Assembly: GCF_001724135.1 (NCBI RefSeq)
Contig: NZ_MEDS01000018.1
Coordinates: forward strand, 1 to 64,000
Direction of reading: 5' to 3'
DNA length: 64,000 bases
DNA from: Comamonas sp. SCN 65-56
Lineage (GTDB): Bacteria; Pseudomonadota; Gammaproteobacteria; Burkholderiales; Burkholderiaceae_C
The position numbers and the translations under genes are program-made. The notes beneath the pieces are model-generated. The model did no database searches. It was given only the letters and a program-made list of their open reading frames with translations, and had not been told where the DNA came from. Below are positions 24,333 through 34,015 of the stretch, in pieces (position 1 is the first letter of the stretch; each line of letters starts with the position of its first letter).

Positions 24333-26652
24333 GGAGCAAGGACCACAGCCGAGCGGCGCTGAGCGGCATCTGCAGCTTTGGCGCCGCATCCGCCCGGCCA
24401 TTGCGCGCAAGCGCATCGGCGATCGCGTTGACCACGCAAGGCGTCGCGCCTATGGTGCCCAGCTCGCCCACGCCCTTGACGCCCAGCAGGTTGTTGGCGC
24501 AGGGGGTGGACTCGTCCATTTCCATGTGGAAGTCGCAGGCAAAGTCCTGCGCACGCGGCGCGCAGTAATCCATCAGACTGCCAGTGAGCAGCTGCCCGGT
24601 CTCGCCGTCGTACACCAGGCGCTCCATCAGTGCCTGGCCTATGCCCTGCACCGCGCCACCCACCAGCTGCCCGCGCACGATGGTGGGGTTCACCACACGG
24701 CCGATATCGTTCACGCCGGTATAAGCAACGACCTCCACCGTGCCGGTCTGCGGGTCAATCTCCACCTCGCTCACATGGGCGCCGTTGGGCCAGGTCGGCC
24801 CGGCCACGGTGTGGGTGTGTTCGACGTAGATATGGCGGCCCGCCTGCTTGCCCGCCAGTGCAAACAGATCAATGCCACGATCGGTGCCGGCGACGGTGAA
24901 ACGCGCGGCCTCGTAGCGGATATCGGCCTCCGACACTTCAAGTTCCGTGGCAGCGAGTTTTCTGGCCTCGTCCACCGTGCGGCGTGCACCCGTGAGCATG
25001 GCTGAGCCACCGGTAAACAGGGAGCGCGAGCCCGCCGTGCCAAAGCCGTTGCCGCGATCGGTGTCGCCCAGCACCACGCGCACCTGCTCGATGGGAACAT
25101 CAAACGCATCAACCACCAGCTGCGCCAGCGAGGTGGCGATGCCCTGACCCATCTGGTTCACGGCCGAATACACCTCGATCACGCCGCCGGCCTGCACGTC
25201 GACAGTGACGCGCTCCTCGAACGCATTACCCCCGGTCCATTCCAGAAACGTGGCGATGCCCAGCCCGCGCCACAACCCACGCGCCCTGGACTGCTCCGCG
25301 CGCGCCTCGAACCCCGCCCAGTCGGCCAGCGGCAGCGCCTGGTCCAGCACATGCTCGAAGCGCCCGGTATCGTAGGTCTGCCCCATGGGGTTGGTGTAGG
25401 GCATCTGCTGCGGCCGGATGAAATTGCGCCGGCGCAGTTGCACCCGGTCGATGCCCGTCTGGCGCGCGGCCTCGTCCATCAGACGTTCGATGTTGAAGAT
25501 CGCCTCGGGCCGACCCGCGCCGCGATAGGCACCGGTGGGTGCCTGGTGGGTCAGTACGGCACGAAAGTGAAAATCAATCACCGGCACGTGATAGACGCTG
25601 GTCTGCACCCAAGGGCCGATCAGCAACTGGATGACGACACCCGTTGTCAGCGCGTACGCACCCACATTGGCATGCGAATGCACGCGCAGCGCGAGGATGG
25701 CGCCATCGGCATCCAGCGCCAGCTCGGCATGCGCCTGCAGATCGCGCCCGTGCATGGATGAGAGGAACTCCTCACTGCGGTCCGCCGCCCAGCGCACCGC
25801 ACCACCCGTGGCGCGCGCCGCCCAGGCGATCACCGCATCCTCGGGGTAGGAGCCGGTCTTCATCCCGAAGCCTCCGCCCACGTCGCCCACGCGCACGCGC
25901 ACCATCTCGGGTGCCAGGCCGAGGGTGCGTGCCACATTGGCGCGCACCGCCGTCGGCATCTGCGAGGAGATGTGCATGTCCAGCCGCGCCGCCGTCGCAT
26001 CCCAGGCGGCGCGCACGCTGCGCGGCTCCAGCGTCAGCGCGGCCACGCGCTGGTGCGTCAGATCCAGATTGACCACATGCGCCGCGCTTGCAAATGCCGC
26101 AGCTGCGGCTTGCGCGTCGCCATGGCGAGCCTCGCAGGCAATGTTGTCCGGCGCCTGCGGCGTCACCATCGCTGCTGCGCCCAGGGCCTGCTGCAGCGTG
26201 GCCGCGGCGGGCAATGGCTCGTAGTCCACCAACACGGCCTCTGCCGCGTCGCGCGCCTGCTGCTGCGTATCGGCCACCACCACCGCCCAAGCCTCGCCGA
26301 CGAAGCGCACCGTATCCACGGCCAGCGGATAGCGCTGCGGCGTGGCACAGGCCGTGCCATCCGCACGCTGAAATGGCGCTCCGATCTGCATCGCAGGCAC
26401 GCCCGCGGCTTTCAGATCCGCGCCGCTGAAAACCCCGCGCACACCGGGCATGGCGCGCGCCTGTGCGGCATCCACGCTGCGAATGAGCGCATGCGCATGG
26501 GGTGAGCGCACGAACACCGCCCAGCCATCGCCCGGCCGTTCAAGATCGTCAACATAGTGGCCGCGACCTTGCAGCAATGCCGCATCTTCGACGCGCTGCA
26601 CGGCGCGCCCGCTGCCAAAGCGCGTCGCAATGGGCGAAGTGGAATCAGTCAT
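24325..26652 (-). CDS. Xanthine dehydrogenase/CO dehydrogenase family molybdopterin-binding large subunit
   Basis: A 775-residue molybdenum hydroxylase large subunit. The N-terminal a/b hammerhead domain (RVEDAALLQGRGHYVDDL) is followed by molybdopterin-binding domains (GDVGGGFGMKTG, TGAYRGAGRPEA, GNGFGTAGSRSLFTGG). The active-site glutamate is in GVKGVGELGTIG. There is no VAYRCSFR-type selenocysteine/cysteine motif of true CO dehydrogenase, so it belongs with general xanthine/aldehyde/aromatic hydroxylases. The FAD subunit and the 2Fe-2S subunit normally encoded beside it are absent here, so its electron partners lie elsewhere. The substrate is unknown. Confidence 0.9.
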   Translation of the reverse strand: MTDSTSPIATRFGSGRAVQRVEDAALLQGRGHYVDDLERPGDGWAVFVRSPHAHALIRSVDAAQARAMPGVRGVFSGADLKAAGVPAMQIGAPFQRADGTACATPQRYPLAVDTVRFVGEAWAVVVADTQQQARDAAEAVLVDYEPLPAAATLQQALGAAAMVTPQAPDNIACEARHGDAQAAAAAFASAAHVVNLDLTHQRVAALTLEPRSVRAAWDATAARLDMHISSQMPTAVRANVARTLGLAPEMVRVRVGDVGGGFGMKTGSYPEDAVIAWAARATGGAVRWAADRSEEFLSSMHGRDLQAHAELALDADGAILALRVHSHANVGAYALTTGVVIQLLIGPWVQTSVYHVPVIDFHFRAVLTHQAPTGAYRGAGRPEAIFNIERLMDEAARQTGIDRVQLRRRNFIRPQQMPYTNPMGQTYDTGRFEHVLDQALPLADWAGFEARAEQSRARGLWRGLGIATFLEWTGGNAFEERVTVDVQAGGVIEVYSAVNQMGQGIATSLAQLVVDAFDVPIEQVRVVLGDTDRGNGFGTAGSRSLFTGGSAMLTGARRTVDEARKLAATELEVSEADIRYEAARFTVAGTDRGIDLFALAGKQAGRHIYVEHTHTVAGPTWPNGAHVSEVEIDPQTGTVEVVAYTGVNDIGRVVNPTIVRGQLVGGAVQGIGQALMERLVYDGETGQLLTGSLMDYCAPRAQDFACDFHMEMDESTPCANNLLGVKGVGELGTIGATPCVVNAIADALARNGRADAAPKLQMPLSAARLWSLLHA

Positions 26653-26763
26653 AAGGTGAATGTGCAGCCCTCACGGGCCACCAATGCAGATGCAATGCCC
26701 TGACTATAGGGTGTCAGGCAGCCTGCCGCAGGCCGTGCGCCGCGCGATGGCCATCGACCGCGC

Positions 26764-26832
26764 CAAAAACTGCATGTTTGATAGCTGCGCGCGCTTATGG
26801 GTAAAGCGCAATTCCGGTTTTTCATTCAAAAC
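26764..26832 (+). repeat. GATAGCTG-type dispersed palindromic repeat (upstream of mfd)
   Basis: Carries GTTTGATAGCTGCGCGCGCTT, then GCGCAA and a T-rich end followed by CATTCAAAA. It is one of the best matches to the family core and lies in the mfd promoter region. Confidence 0.75.
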
Positions 26833-26870
26833 CGGCACTCCTGTCCACTGGCCTAAAATGGCGCACCCAC

Positions 26871-26899
26871 ACCCCCCGTCCTCACCGCCGGGGGTTTTT
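26871..26899 (+). terminator. Terminator-like hairpin in the mfd leader
   Basis: A 6-bp C/G stem (ACCCCC / GGGGGT) with a 13-base loop is followed by TTTTT, 17 nt before the mfd ATG. A TAAAAT box at 26854-26859 could be the mfd -10, which would place this hairpin in its leader. It could be an attenuator or chance; the stem is short. Confidence 0.35.
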
Positions 26900-26916
26900 G
26901 CCGTTTTCAGCCCGTC

Positions 26917-29900
26917 ATGCAACTCCCTACCCTCGCCGCCGGCAAACGCTTCACCCTCCCCCGCCCCGTCGGCAGTGCCGATGCCCTGCTGCTGGCGCGC
27001 CTGGCCGAGCGCGCGGCCAGCGGCAAGCAGCTCACCGCCATCGTCTGCGCCGATGCCTTCGACGCGCGCCGCCTGCTCGATGAGATCGCCTTCTTCGGGC
27101 CCGAGCTGCGCTGCGCGCTCTTCCCCGACTGGGAGACGCTGCCCTACGACCACTTCTCGCCGCATCAGGACCTGATCAGCGAGCGCCTCTCGACGCTGTG
27201 GCGCATCAACCAGGGCGAGGTGGACGTGGTGCTGGTGCCCGCAACCACCGCGCTGTACCGCCTGGCACCACCCGCATTCCTCGCGGGCTACACCTTTCAT
27301 TTCAAGAGCGGGCAAAAGCTCAACGAGGCCAAACTCAAGGCGCAGTTGACGCTGGCCGGCTATCAGCACGTGGCGCAGGTCGTGGCGCATGGCGAATACG
27401 CGGTACGCGGCGGGCTGATTGACCTGTTTCCCATGGGCTCCGCGCAGCCGCTGCGCGTGGATTTGTTTGACGACGAGATCGACTCGATCCGCACCTTCGA
27501 CCCCGACACGCAGCGCAGCCTCTACCCCGTGCCCGAAGTGCGGCTGCTGCCCGGGCGCGAGTTCCCGATGGACGAGGAGGCGCGCACGCGTTTCAGAAAC
27601 CGCTGGCGCGAGCTGCTCGAGGGCGACCCGACCAAGAGCCGCATCTACAAGGACATGGGCGCGGGCCTGGCCACGGCCGGCATCGAGTACTACCTGCCGC
27701 TGTTCTTCGAGCAGACCGCCACCGTCTTCGACTACCTGGGCGAGGCCGCGACGCTGGTGCTGCACGGCGATCTGGAAGCGGCGTTTCAGCGCTTTTGGCA
27801 AGACACGCGCGAGCGCCACCGGCTGCTGGCGGGTGACCCAGAACACCCCGCGCTGCCGCCGGAGGCGCTGTTTCTCACGGCCGAGCAGTTCTATGGCCAG
27901 GCCAAGGCGCATGCGCAACTGGCGCTGCGGTCTGCTGGCGACGCGGACTTGCTCCCTCGCCCCTCTGGGGAGAGGGGCCTGGAGGCAGCACCAGCACTGG
28001 TGGATACGGGGGCAGCCCCCACCCCTGCCCTCCCTCAGCGGGGGAGGGAGATCAACACGGAATTCGCGCCGTTGCCGGATCTGACCGCCGTGCGCGGCGC
28101 CGAAGACCCGATTGCCAAGCTGCACGCCCACATCGCCCGCACACCACACCGCGTGCTGCTGCTCGCCGAGAGCGATGGTCGGCGCGAGAGCCTGCTGGAC
28201 TTCCTGCGCGCCAGCCACCTGAACCCGCCCGCCTTCGATTCGCTCGAAGAATTCCTCGACGCGCGCGGCGAGCGCGTGGGCATCGCCACCTCGATGCTGG
28301 CTTCAGGTTTTGCCTGGCAAGAGGAAGGCATCGACTTCGTGACCGAAACCGAGCTGTTCGCCGCCACCGGTGGCGGCGCGCGCAGGCGCAGAAAGCAGGA
28401 GCAGACCAGCGATCTGGAATCCATGATCAAGGACCTCGCCGAGCTGCAAATCGGCGACCCGGTCGTCCATGCCCAGCACGGCATCGGCCGCTACCGGGGT
28501 CTCATCAACATGGACATGGGGCAAAAAAACCCCGACGGCAGCCCGGCATTGCAGGAATTTCTGCATCTGGAATACGCCGACAAGGCCGTGCTCTACGTGC
28601 CGGTGAGCCAGTTGCAGCAGATCAGCCGCTACAGCGGCATTGCACAGGACGATGCGCCGCTGCACAAACTCGGCGGTCATCAATGGGAAAAGGCCAAACG
28701 CAAGGCGGCGGAACAGGTGCGCGATACCGCCGCCGAGCTGCTCAACATCTACGCCCGCCGCGCCGCGCGCGAGGGCTTTGCCTTCCGCTTTTCACCGCAG
28801 GACTACGAGGCTTTCGTTGCCGACTTCGGTTTCGAGGAAACCGCCGACCAGAACGCCGCGATCCACGCCGTGATCCAGGACATGATCAGCCCGCGCCCGA
28901 TGGACCGCCTGGTCTGCGGCGACGTGGGTTTCGGCAAGACCGAGGTCGCCTTGCGCGCGGCCTTCATCGCGGTGACCGACGGCAAGCAAGTCGCCCTGCT
29001 GGCCCCCACCACGCTGCTCGCCGAGCAGCACTATCAAACGCTGGTGGACCGCTTCGCGCGCTGGCCGGTCAAGGTGGCGCAGGTCAGCCGCTTTGCCTCG
29101 GGCAAGGAAGCGGCGGCGGCGCTCAAGGGCCTGGCCGAAGGCACGGTGGACATCGTCGTCGGCACGCACAAGCTGCTCTCGCCCTCGACGAAATTCAAGA
29201 ACCTGGGGCTGCTCATCATCGACGAGGAACATCGCTTCGGCGTGCGCCACAAGGAGGCGATGAAGGCGCTGCGTGCCGAGGTCGATGTGCTCACCCTCAC
29301 CGCGACGCCAATCCCGCGCACCATGGGCATGGCACTCGAAGGTCTGCGTGATCTGTCGGTGATCGCCACCGCGCCGCAGCGGCGCCTGGCGATCAAGACC
29401 TTTTTGCGCGAGGAAAACCAGGGCGTGATCCGCGAGGCGGTGCTGCGCGAATTGAAGCGCGGCGGGCAGGTGTACTTCCTGCACAACGAGGTCGAGACCA
29501 TAGAAGAGCGCCGCGCACGCCTGCAAGAGGTGCTGCCCGAAGCGCGCATTGCCGTCGCCCACGGCCAGATGCCCGAGCGGCAACTGGAGCACGTGATGCG
29601 CGACTTCATCGCCCAGCGCACCAACGTGCTGCTGTGCTCGACCATCATCGAGACCGGCATCGACGTGCCCACGGCCAACACCATCCTGATCAGCCGCGCC
29701 GACAAGTTCGGCCTGGCGCAACTGCACCAGTTGCGCGGCCGCGTCGGGCGCAGCCACCACCAGGCCTATGCCTACCTGATGGTGCCGGACGTCAAGGGCC
29801 TCAAGGGCCACGCGGTGCAGCGCCTGGAAGCCATCCAGCAGATGGAGGAACTGGGCAGCGGCTTTTATCTGGCGATGCACGACCTGGAAATCCGCGGCGC

Positions 29901-30492
29901 CGGCGAGGTGCTGGGCGAAAACCAGTCCGGCAACATGATCGAGGTCGGTTTTCAGCTCTACAACGAGATGCTGAGCGAGGCGGTGCGCAGCCTGAAAGCC
30001 GGCAAGGAGCCCGACCTGCTCGCCCCGATGCAGGCGACGACCGACATCAACCTGCACGCCCCGGCGCTCTTGCCCAGCACCTATTGCGCCGACGTGCACA
30101 CGCGTCTTTCGCTGTACAAGAAGCTGGCCACCGCGCGCACCGCCGATCAGATCGACACGCTGCTCGAAGAAATCGTTGACCGCTTCGGCAAGCTGCCCGC
30201 GCAGACGCAAACCCTCATCGATACCCACCGCCTGCGCGTGCTCTGCGAGCCCTATGGCATCACCAAGGTGGATGCGGCGCCGGGCGTGATCAACATCACT
30301 TTCATCCCGCAGCCGCCTATCGACGCCATGGCCATCATCCGGCTGGTGCAGAAAAACCGCGACATCAAGCTGGCGGGCAACGAGAAGCTGCGCATCGAGC
30401 GCACCTTGCTCGAACCCGATCAGCGCGCGCAGATGGTGCGCGACGTGCTGCGCAGCCTGGGGCAGCCGCAGCGCGAAGCCGTGGCCGCCTGA
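26917..30492 (+). CDS. mfd: Transcription-repair coupling factor Mfd
   Basis: A 1191-residue SF2 translocase that removes RNA polymerase stalled at DNA lesions and recruits UvrA. The N-terminal UvrB-like module is followed by the CarD-like RNA-polymerase interaction domain (about 505-570: QIGDPVVHAQHGIGRYRGL). The RecG-like motor has Walker A near residue 670 (GDVGFGKTE) and IIDEEHRFGV, and the C-terminal TRCF domain includes TDINLHAPALLPSTYC. It is about 40 residues longer than E. coli Mfd. The excess is largely one in-frame insertion at about residues 345-378 (LLPRPSGERG...PTPALPQRGRE), a GC-rich inverted repeat also found in tex. Confidence 0.97.
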   Translation: MQLPTLAAGKRFTLPRPVGSADALLLARLAERAASGKQLTAIVCADAFDARRLLDEIAFFGPELRCALFPDWETLPYDHFSPHQDLISERLSTLWRINQGEVDVVLVPATTALYRLAPPAFLAGYTFHFKSGQKLNEAKLKAQLTLAGYQHVAQVVAHGEYAVRGGLIDLFPMGSAQPLRVDLFDDEIDSIRTFDPDTQRSLYPVPEVRLLPGREFPMDEEARTRFRNRWRELLEGDPTKSRIYKDMGAGLATAGIEYYLPLFFEQTATVFDYLGEAATLVLHGDLEAAFQRFWQDTRERHRLLAGDPEHPALPPEALFLTAEQFYGQAKAHAQLALRSAGDADLLPRPSGERGLEAAPALVDTGAAPTPALPQRGREINTEFAPLPDLTAVRGAEDPIAKLHAHIARTPHRVLLLAESDGRRESLLDFLRASHLNPPAFDSLEEFLDARGERVGIATSMLASGFAWQEEGIDFVTETELFAATGGGARRRRKQEQTSDLESMIKDLAELQIGDPVVHAQHGIGRYRGLINMDMGQKNPDGSPALQEFLHLEYADKAVLYVPVSQLQQISRYSGIAQDDAPLHKLGGHQWEKAKRKAAEQVRDTAAELLNIYARRAAREGFAFRFSPQDYEAFVADFGFEETADQNAAIHAVIQDMISPRPMDRLVCGDVGFGKTEVALRAAFIAVTDGKQVALLAPTTLLAEQHYQTLVDRFARWPVKVAQVSRFASGKEAAAALKGLAEGTVDIVVGTHKLLSPSTKFKNLGLLIIDEEHRFGVRHKEAMKALRAEVDVLTLTATPIPRTMGMALEGLRDLSVIATAPQRRLAIKTFLREENQGVIREAVLRELKRGGQVYFLHNEVETIEERRARLQEVLPEARIAVAHGQMPERQLEHVMRDFIAQRTNVLLCSTIIETGIDVPTANTILISRADKFGLAQLHQLRGRVGRSHHQAYAYLMVPDVKGLKGHAVQRLEAIQQMEELGSGFYLAMHDLEIRGAGEVLGENQSGNMIEVGFQLYNEMLSEAVRSLKAGKEPDLLAPMQATTDINLHAPALLPSTYCADVHTRLSLYKKLATARTADQIDTLLEEIVDRFGKLPAQTQTLIDTHRLRVLCEPYGITKVDAAPGVINITFIPQPPIDAMAIIRLVQKNRDIKLAGNEKLRIERTLLEPDQRAQMVRDVLRSLGQPQREAVAA
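27951..28050 (+). repeat. GC-rich inverted repeat inserted in frame in mfd
   Basis: An approximately 100-bp imperfect palindrome. The left arm starts CTCCCTCGCCCCTCTGGGGA and the right arm ends CAGCGGGGGAGGGAG. It is translated as PRPSGERGLE...PTPALPQRGRE. A related element is in tex (36270-36376), and a half copy lies at 45217-45251. Similar repeats encoding 'SPSPxGERG / PALPQRGRE' are widespread in proteobacterial genomes. Confidence 0.8.
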
Positions 30493-30517
30493 GGCCGCTG
30501 CGTGGCAGGGCGAGGGC

Positions 30518-31588
30518 CTACAAACCCTTGCACTGCCCCATTTCCTGCTCAAGCTGTGCCGCATTGGCCAGCAGCATCTCGCCGCACTGCTTGGCCTGTG
30601 CCTCGCCAAGCTTGCGCCGCTCCAGCAAACCCAGCATCGCCGGTGTCGCCGGAATGCCCGCCAGTTTGAGCATCTGCGCCCTGCCGTCGGCGTAGCCTGT
30701 CGATTCAAGAAAGCCCCGGCCCACGTCCTCGCCCTGGGCGTTTTGCAGGTACACCGCGCCCTCGGAATACTGCAAGCCCATGGCAAACCAGCCCTGCTGC
30801 CCGGTCTTGACGATGGGCACCATCTGCACCACGCGGCGCTCGGCAGGCACCGGCGCATCAGCGTCGAAGACGATGTTGACGTGGTCGGGATACCAGGTGT
30901 GGGTCACGTCATAGGGCGGGTAGCTCACGCTGCTGCGTATCCATTGGCTCACTTCGATGTGGCCCTTGACGGCGCGTTTGCTGCCGTCCTTGTCGATGAA
31001 CAGGCCGTTCATAGCCGCCGTCATCGTGCCCAGCGGGTTGGCGCCGGTTTGCTCATAAAACCCGGCGTTCTCAGCCGTGTGCAGCGCGGCCAACCCCATT
31101 TCGGTGTTGTCGTCGAATTGCAGCATCATCCAGTCCCACCCACCCGGCCCCGGTGCCTTGGCCAGCTCCATCGTGCGTGTGAAGGCGCGCACCAGCTCGT
31201 TGCGCGGGTTGCCGTCGGGCAGCATGCCGGTGCCGTACTGGTGGTCATACCAGAACTTGCCACTCGCCAAGTCGACCTTCTTGCCGTCGATCTCGACCCA
31301 ACTGCCATCGGTCACGCGCAGATTGGGCACCGAGTAGTACAAGGTACCGACGCCGCCGCAGGCCGGGCTCAGGCCGTCGGCGCCATTGAGCACATAGCCC
31401 TTGGTCTGGCTCAGGCCCAGGTTGAGCGCCAGCTCCACCGGCTTGTCGCCCGCCTCGTCCAGCCCCCAGGCGCGCAAATCGATGGGAAACAGGCTGTCCT
31501 TCTGACGCGAGCGCATGTGGTTCTTGCCCTGCTCGTAGTTGAACGGTGCCTCGCTGAAGTTGATCAGGCCCGTGGTGCCTGCCACCAC
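30518..31588 (-). pseudogene. C-terminal part of a frameshifted AttH/CrtC-like secreted lipoprotein
   Basis: A 356-codon frame that opens in mid-protein (YVVAGTTGLINFSEAPFNYEQGKNHMRSR). It continues as a lipocalin-like AttH domain (SWVEIDGKKVDLASGKFWYDHQYGTG, WDWMMLQFDDNTEMGL). It lacks its own signal peptide. It overlaps the N-terminal half in another frame at 31564-31588, and adding one base near 31600 would fuse the two into about 573 residues. Function is unknown; AttH-like proteins resemble carotenoid 1,2-hydratase and secreted hydrolases. The break could be a real mutation or a sequencing error. Confidence 0.75.
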
Positions 31589-32238
31589 ATAGGGCTTGCG
31601 CGGTAGTGGCGCCCGTCGGCGCGGCTCACCGCCAGATGCATCTCCAGCACCTGGTTTTCCAGATCCGACAAACTCGCCGCCTTGGCCATCGCCGGCGGCA
31701 GCAGCGCGTAGTGCCAGAACATCATCTGCACGCCGAATTCCTCGCCATCCTGTGCGTAGGCGCTGCCGACGAAGAAATGCCAGCCGACCTGGAATTGATT
31801 TTGCGGCGCATCGTCCCTGGGGAAGGAGAACTGGATCGCCTTGGGAGTCTCTTGATACCCGCGCGAGCTGGTCGGCCCGAGCATCAAATCCATCGCATAG
31901 GCTTGCTGCCCCGAAAGGCTGCCGGCAAAACCTTTGAGCGCCTTGTGCCGGTCGGTGTAGTCGGGTGAACAGCTGTCGGGGTTGGCGATCAAATCATCCA
32001 GGAAAGCCTGGGTGCGGCTGCCGCGCGCATCGGGCAGGTTCTTGGCGCTGTAGAGTTTTTGCACGACCTCGGCGGGCATCTTGGCTTCGTCATAGCTCTT
32101 CTGCCACAGCACCCGGGCGACGTTTTCCTGCGTGTCCTTGGGCAGGATATTGATGTCCGAGGTCGATGAGCCGCCGCAAGAAACGAGTAGGAACAGCAAC
32201 GAGGCACATACCGCAGCAGCCAGATGGCTTTTCTTCAT
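31564..32238 (-). pseudogene. N-terminal part of a frameshifted AttH/CrtC-like secreted lipoprotein
   Basis: A 224-codon frame beginning with a lipoprotein signal (MKKSHLAAAVCASLLFLLVSC, lipid cysteine at residue 21). The start of the AttH-type domain follows (WHFFVGSAYAQDGEEFGVQMMFWHYALLPP, LEMHLAVSRADGRHYR). Coding sense is lost at about 31605, where the text turns into SPMWWQAPRA and stops. The expected continuation (KPYVVAGTTG) is in the overlapping frame of the downstream half. Together the halves describe one envelope lipoprotein. It is a lone gene between the convergent mfd gene and the minus-strand LysR gene. Confidence 0.75.
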
Positions 32239-32303
32239 GGCGACCCCTTTTGTAACTTTTCCAAACAGAGATCAAGTGTAGGGGGCTTTCCTGTGAATGC
32301 GCT

Positions 32304-33242
32304 TCACATTCCGCCGATCTTCGGCTGGGTCTCGCATGAACCGCCCATATGCGACGGCATCACCTCGCCCAGGAAGTCCAGAAAGCTGCGCACCGCCGGC
32401 GACATGCCCCGGCGCGAGGCAAACACCGCATGCACGATGGCGCGCGGCTGGCTCCATTCGGTTAACAGGCGCACCAGGCGGCCGTCGCGCAGCTCGGGGG
32501 CGACCATGTAGTCCGGCAGCCAGCCCATGCCGGTGCCGGCCATCGCGGCAAACTTGAGCGAGAGCAGATCATCGATCACGCAGCGCGGCGTGATCTCCAG
32601 CGTCTGCGCCTTGCCCTGCGGGTTGATCAAGCGCACGCTCACCCGCCCGTCACCCGCGGACGGCATCAGTACATCCATGTGCGCCAGGTCTTCCAGCACC
32701 TTGGGTGTGCCTTGGCGCCGCAGCTGCCCCGGGCTGGCCACCAGCACCTGGCAAACCTCATCCAGGCGTTTGACCACCATAGAGCCGCTGTCTTCCAGCG
32801 AGGCACGCACGCGCAGCGCCACATCCACGCCCTCTTCCACCAGGTTCACGACGCGGTTGGTCACCTGCATTTCCAGCCGCACCTCGGGGTAGCGATCCAG
32901 ATAAAACGGCAGTTGCTGCGCCAGCACCGTTTGCGCCAGCGTCACCGGGCAGGTCACGCGCACCGTGCCGCGCGGCACGGCCTGCACCTGCGCCACCGCA
33001 TCGGCCGCCGCCTGGGCCGATTCGCGCACCGCCGTGCAATGCGCGAGGAAAGCCTGCCCCGCGTCGGTCAGCGAGAGCGTGCGCGTGGTGCGCTGCAACA
33101 AACGCACACCGAGCTGCGCCTCCAACTCCGAGATGCGCCGCGACAGGCGCGACTTGGGGATACCCAGCGCCCTTCCTGCGGCCGCAAAACTGCCACGCTC
33201 CGCCACCTCGGCAAAGTACAGCATGTCGTTCAAATCGTGCAT
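32304..33242 (-). CDS. LysR-family transcriptional regulator
   Basis: A 312-residue LysR regulator. The winged HTH is at residues 1-60 (LNDMLYFAEVAERGSFAAAGRALGIPKSRLSRRISELEAQLG). A periplasmic-binding-protein-like effector domain covers about 90-295. It is divergent from wrbA across 143 bp containing nested inverted repeats, so it most likely controls wrbA and itself. Related LysR proteins beside quinone reductases respond to quinones or electrophiles; the effector here is not shown by the sequence. Confidence 0.93.
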   Translation of the reverse strand: MHDLNDMLYFAEVAERGSFAAAGRALGIPKSRLSRRISELEAQLGVRLLQRTTRTLSLTDAGQAFLAHCTAVRESAQAAADAVAQVQAVPRGTVRVTCPVTLAQTVLAQQLPFYLDRYPEVRLEMQVTNRVVNLVEEGVDVALRVRASLEDSGSMVVKRLDEVCQVLVASPGQLRRQGTPKVLEDLAHMDVLMPSAGDGRVSVRLINPQGKAQTLEITPRCVIDDLLSLKFAAMAGTGMGWLPDYMVAPELRDGRLVRLLTEWSQPRAIVHAVFASRRGMSPAVRSFLDFLGEVMPSHMGGSCETQPKIGGM

Positions 33243-33255
33243 GGTTCTATTTTCA

Positions 33256-33317
33256 GGACAATCAAACGCAAATACCACTATCAATAATGCATAGGCCCAC
33301 GTTTGATAATACTGTCC
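33256..33317. promoter_or_regulatory. Nested inverted repeats in the LysR-wrbA intergenic region
   Basis: GGACA (33256-33260) and TCAAACG (33262-33268) are mirrored by CGTTTGA (33300-33306) and TGTCC (33313-33317). The arrangement suits a tetrameric LysR protein touching both divergent promoters. The function is inferred from position. Confidence 0.5.
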
Positions 33318-33385
33318 ATGCAAGTTCCCGGGTTAACCCGATGGCTTGTACATCCCATCACAGCCGCCATTCGAAGGAGAAACAC

Positions 33386-33979
33386 ATGAACAAGGTCAAG
33401 CTCGCCATCGTCTACTACAGCGCCTATGGCACCAACCACGCCATGGCGGAAATCGCCGAGCAGGCAGCCAAGGCGCTGGGCGCTGAAGTGCGCCTGCGCA
33501 AGGTGCAGGAAACCGCGCCGCAAGCCGTCATCGATACCATCGCGCCGTGGAAGGAGTTCCAGCAAAAGACGGCAAATGTCGCCGTGGCAACGCCGGACGA
33601 TCTGGTCTGGGCCAACGCCATGCTGTTCAGCGCCCCCACGCGTTTTGGCACCGTGGCCAGCCAGGTGCGGGCGTTCATCGACACGCTGGGACCGATCTGG
33701 CAGCAGGGCCATCTGAACCGCAAGCCCGTCAGCATGATGACCAGCGCGCAGAACCTGCACGGCGGTCAGGAGACCACCACCACCGGTATGTACACCACCT
33801 TCGCCCACTGGGGCTCCATCATCGTGCCGCCGGGCTTTACCGACGGCGTGATGTTCAAGGGCCGCGGCAACCCCTACGGCGCCAGCAACACCATGGGCGC
33901 GGTGGACGATGAGGTCAAGGACATCATCACCTACCAGACCAGGCGCCTGGTGGAAGTGGCCGGCAAGCTGGCCGCGTAA
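33386..33979 (+). CDS. wrbA: NAD(P)H:quinone oxidoreductase WrbA-type flavoprotein
   Basis: A 197-residue flavodoxin-fold protein. The FMN phosphate loop is at YYSAYGTNHAMAE (about residues 9-22), with FSAPTRFGTVASQVRAFID, the MTSAQNLHGGQETTT loop and GSIIVPPGF. WrbA proteins are tetrameric and reduce quinones by two electrons, avoiding semiquinone radicals. AAGGAGA precedes the ATG. Expression is probably controlled by the divergent LysR protein. Confidence 0.94.
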   Translation: MNKVKLAIVYYSAYGTNHAMAEIAEQAAKALGAEVRLRKVQETAPQAVIDTIAPWKEFQQKTANVAVATPDDLVWANAMLFSAPTRFGTVASQVRAFIDTLGPIWQQGHLNRKPVSMMTSAQNLHGGQETTTTGMYTTFAHWGSIIVPPGFTDGVMFKGRGNPYGASNTMGAVDDEVKDIITYQTRRLVEVAGKLAA

Positions 33980-34015
33980 ATCGGCACAGCCGCCGGCTGC
34001 AGCGGGGCGTGGTGA

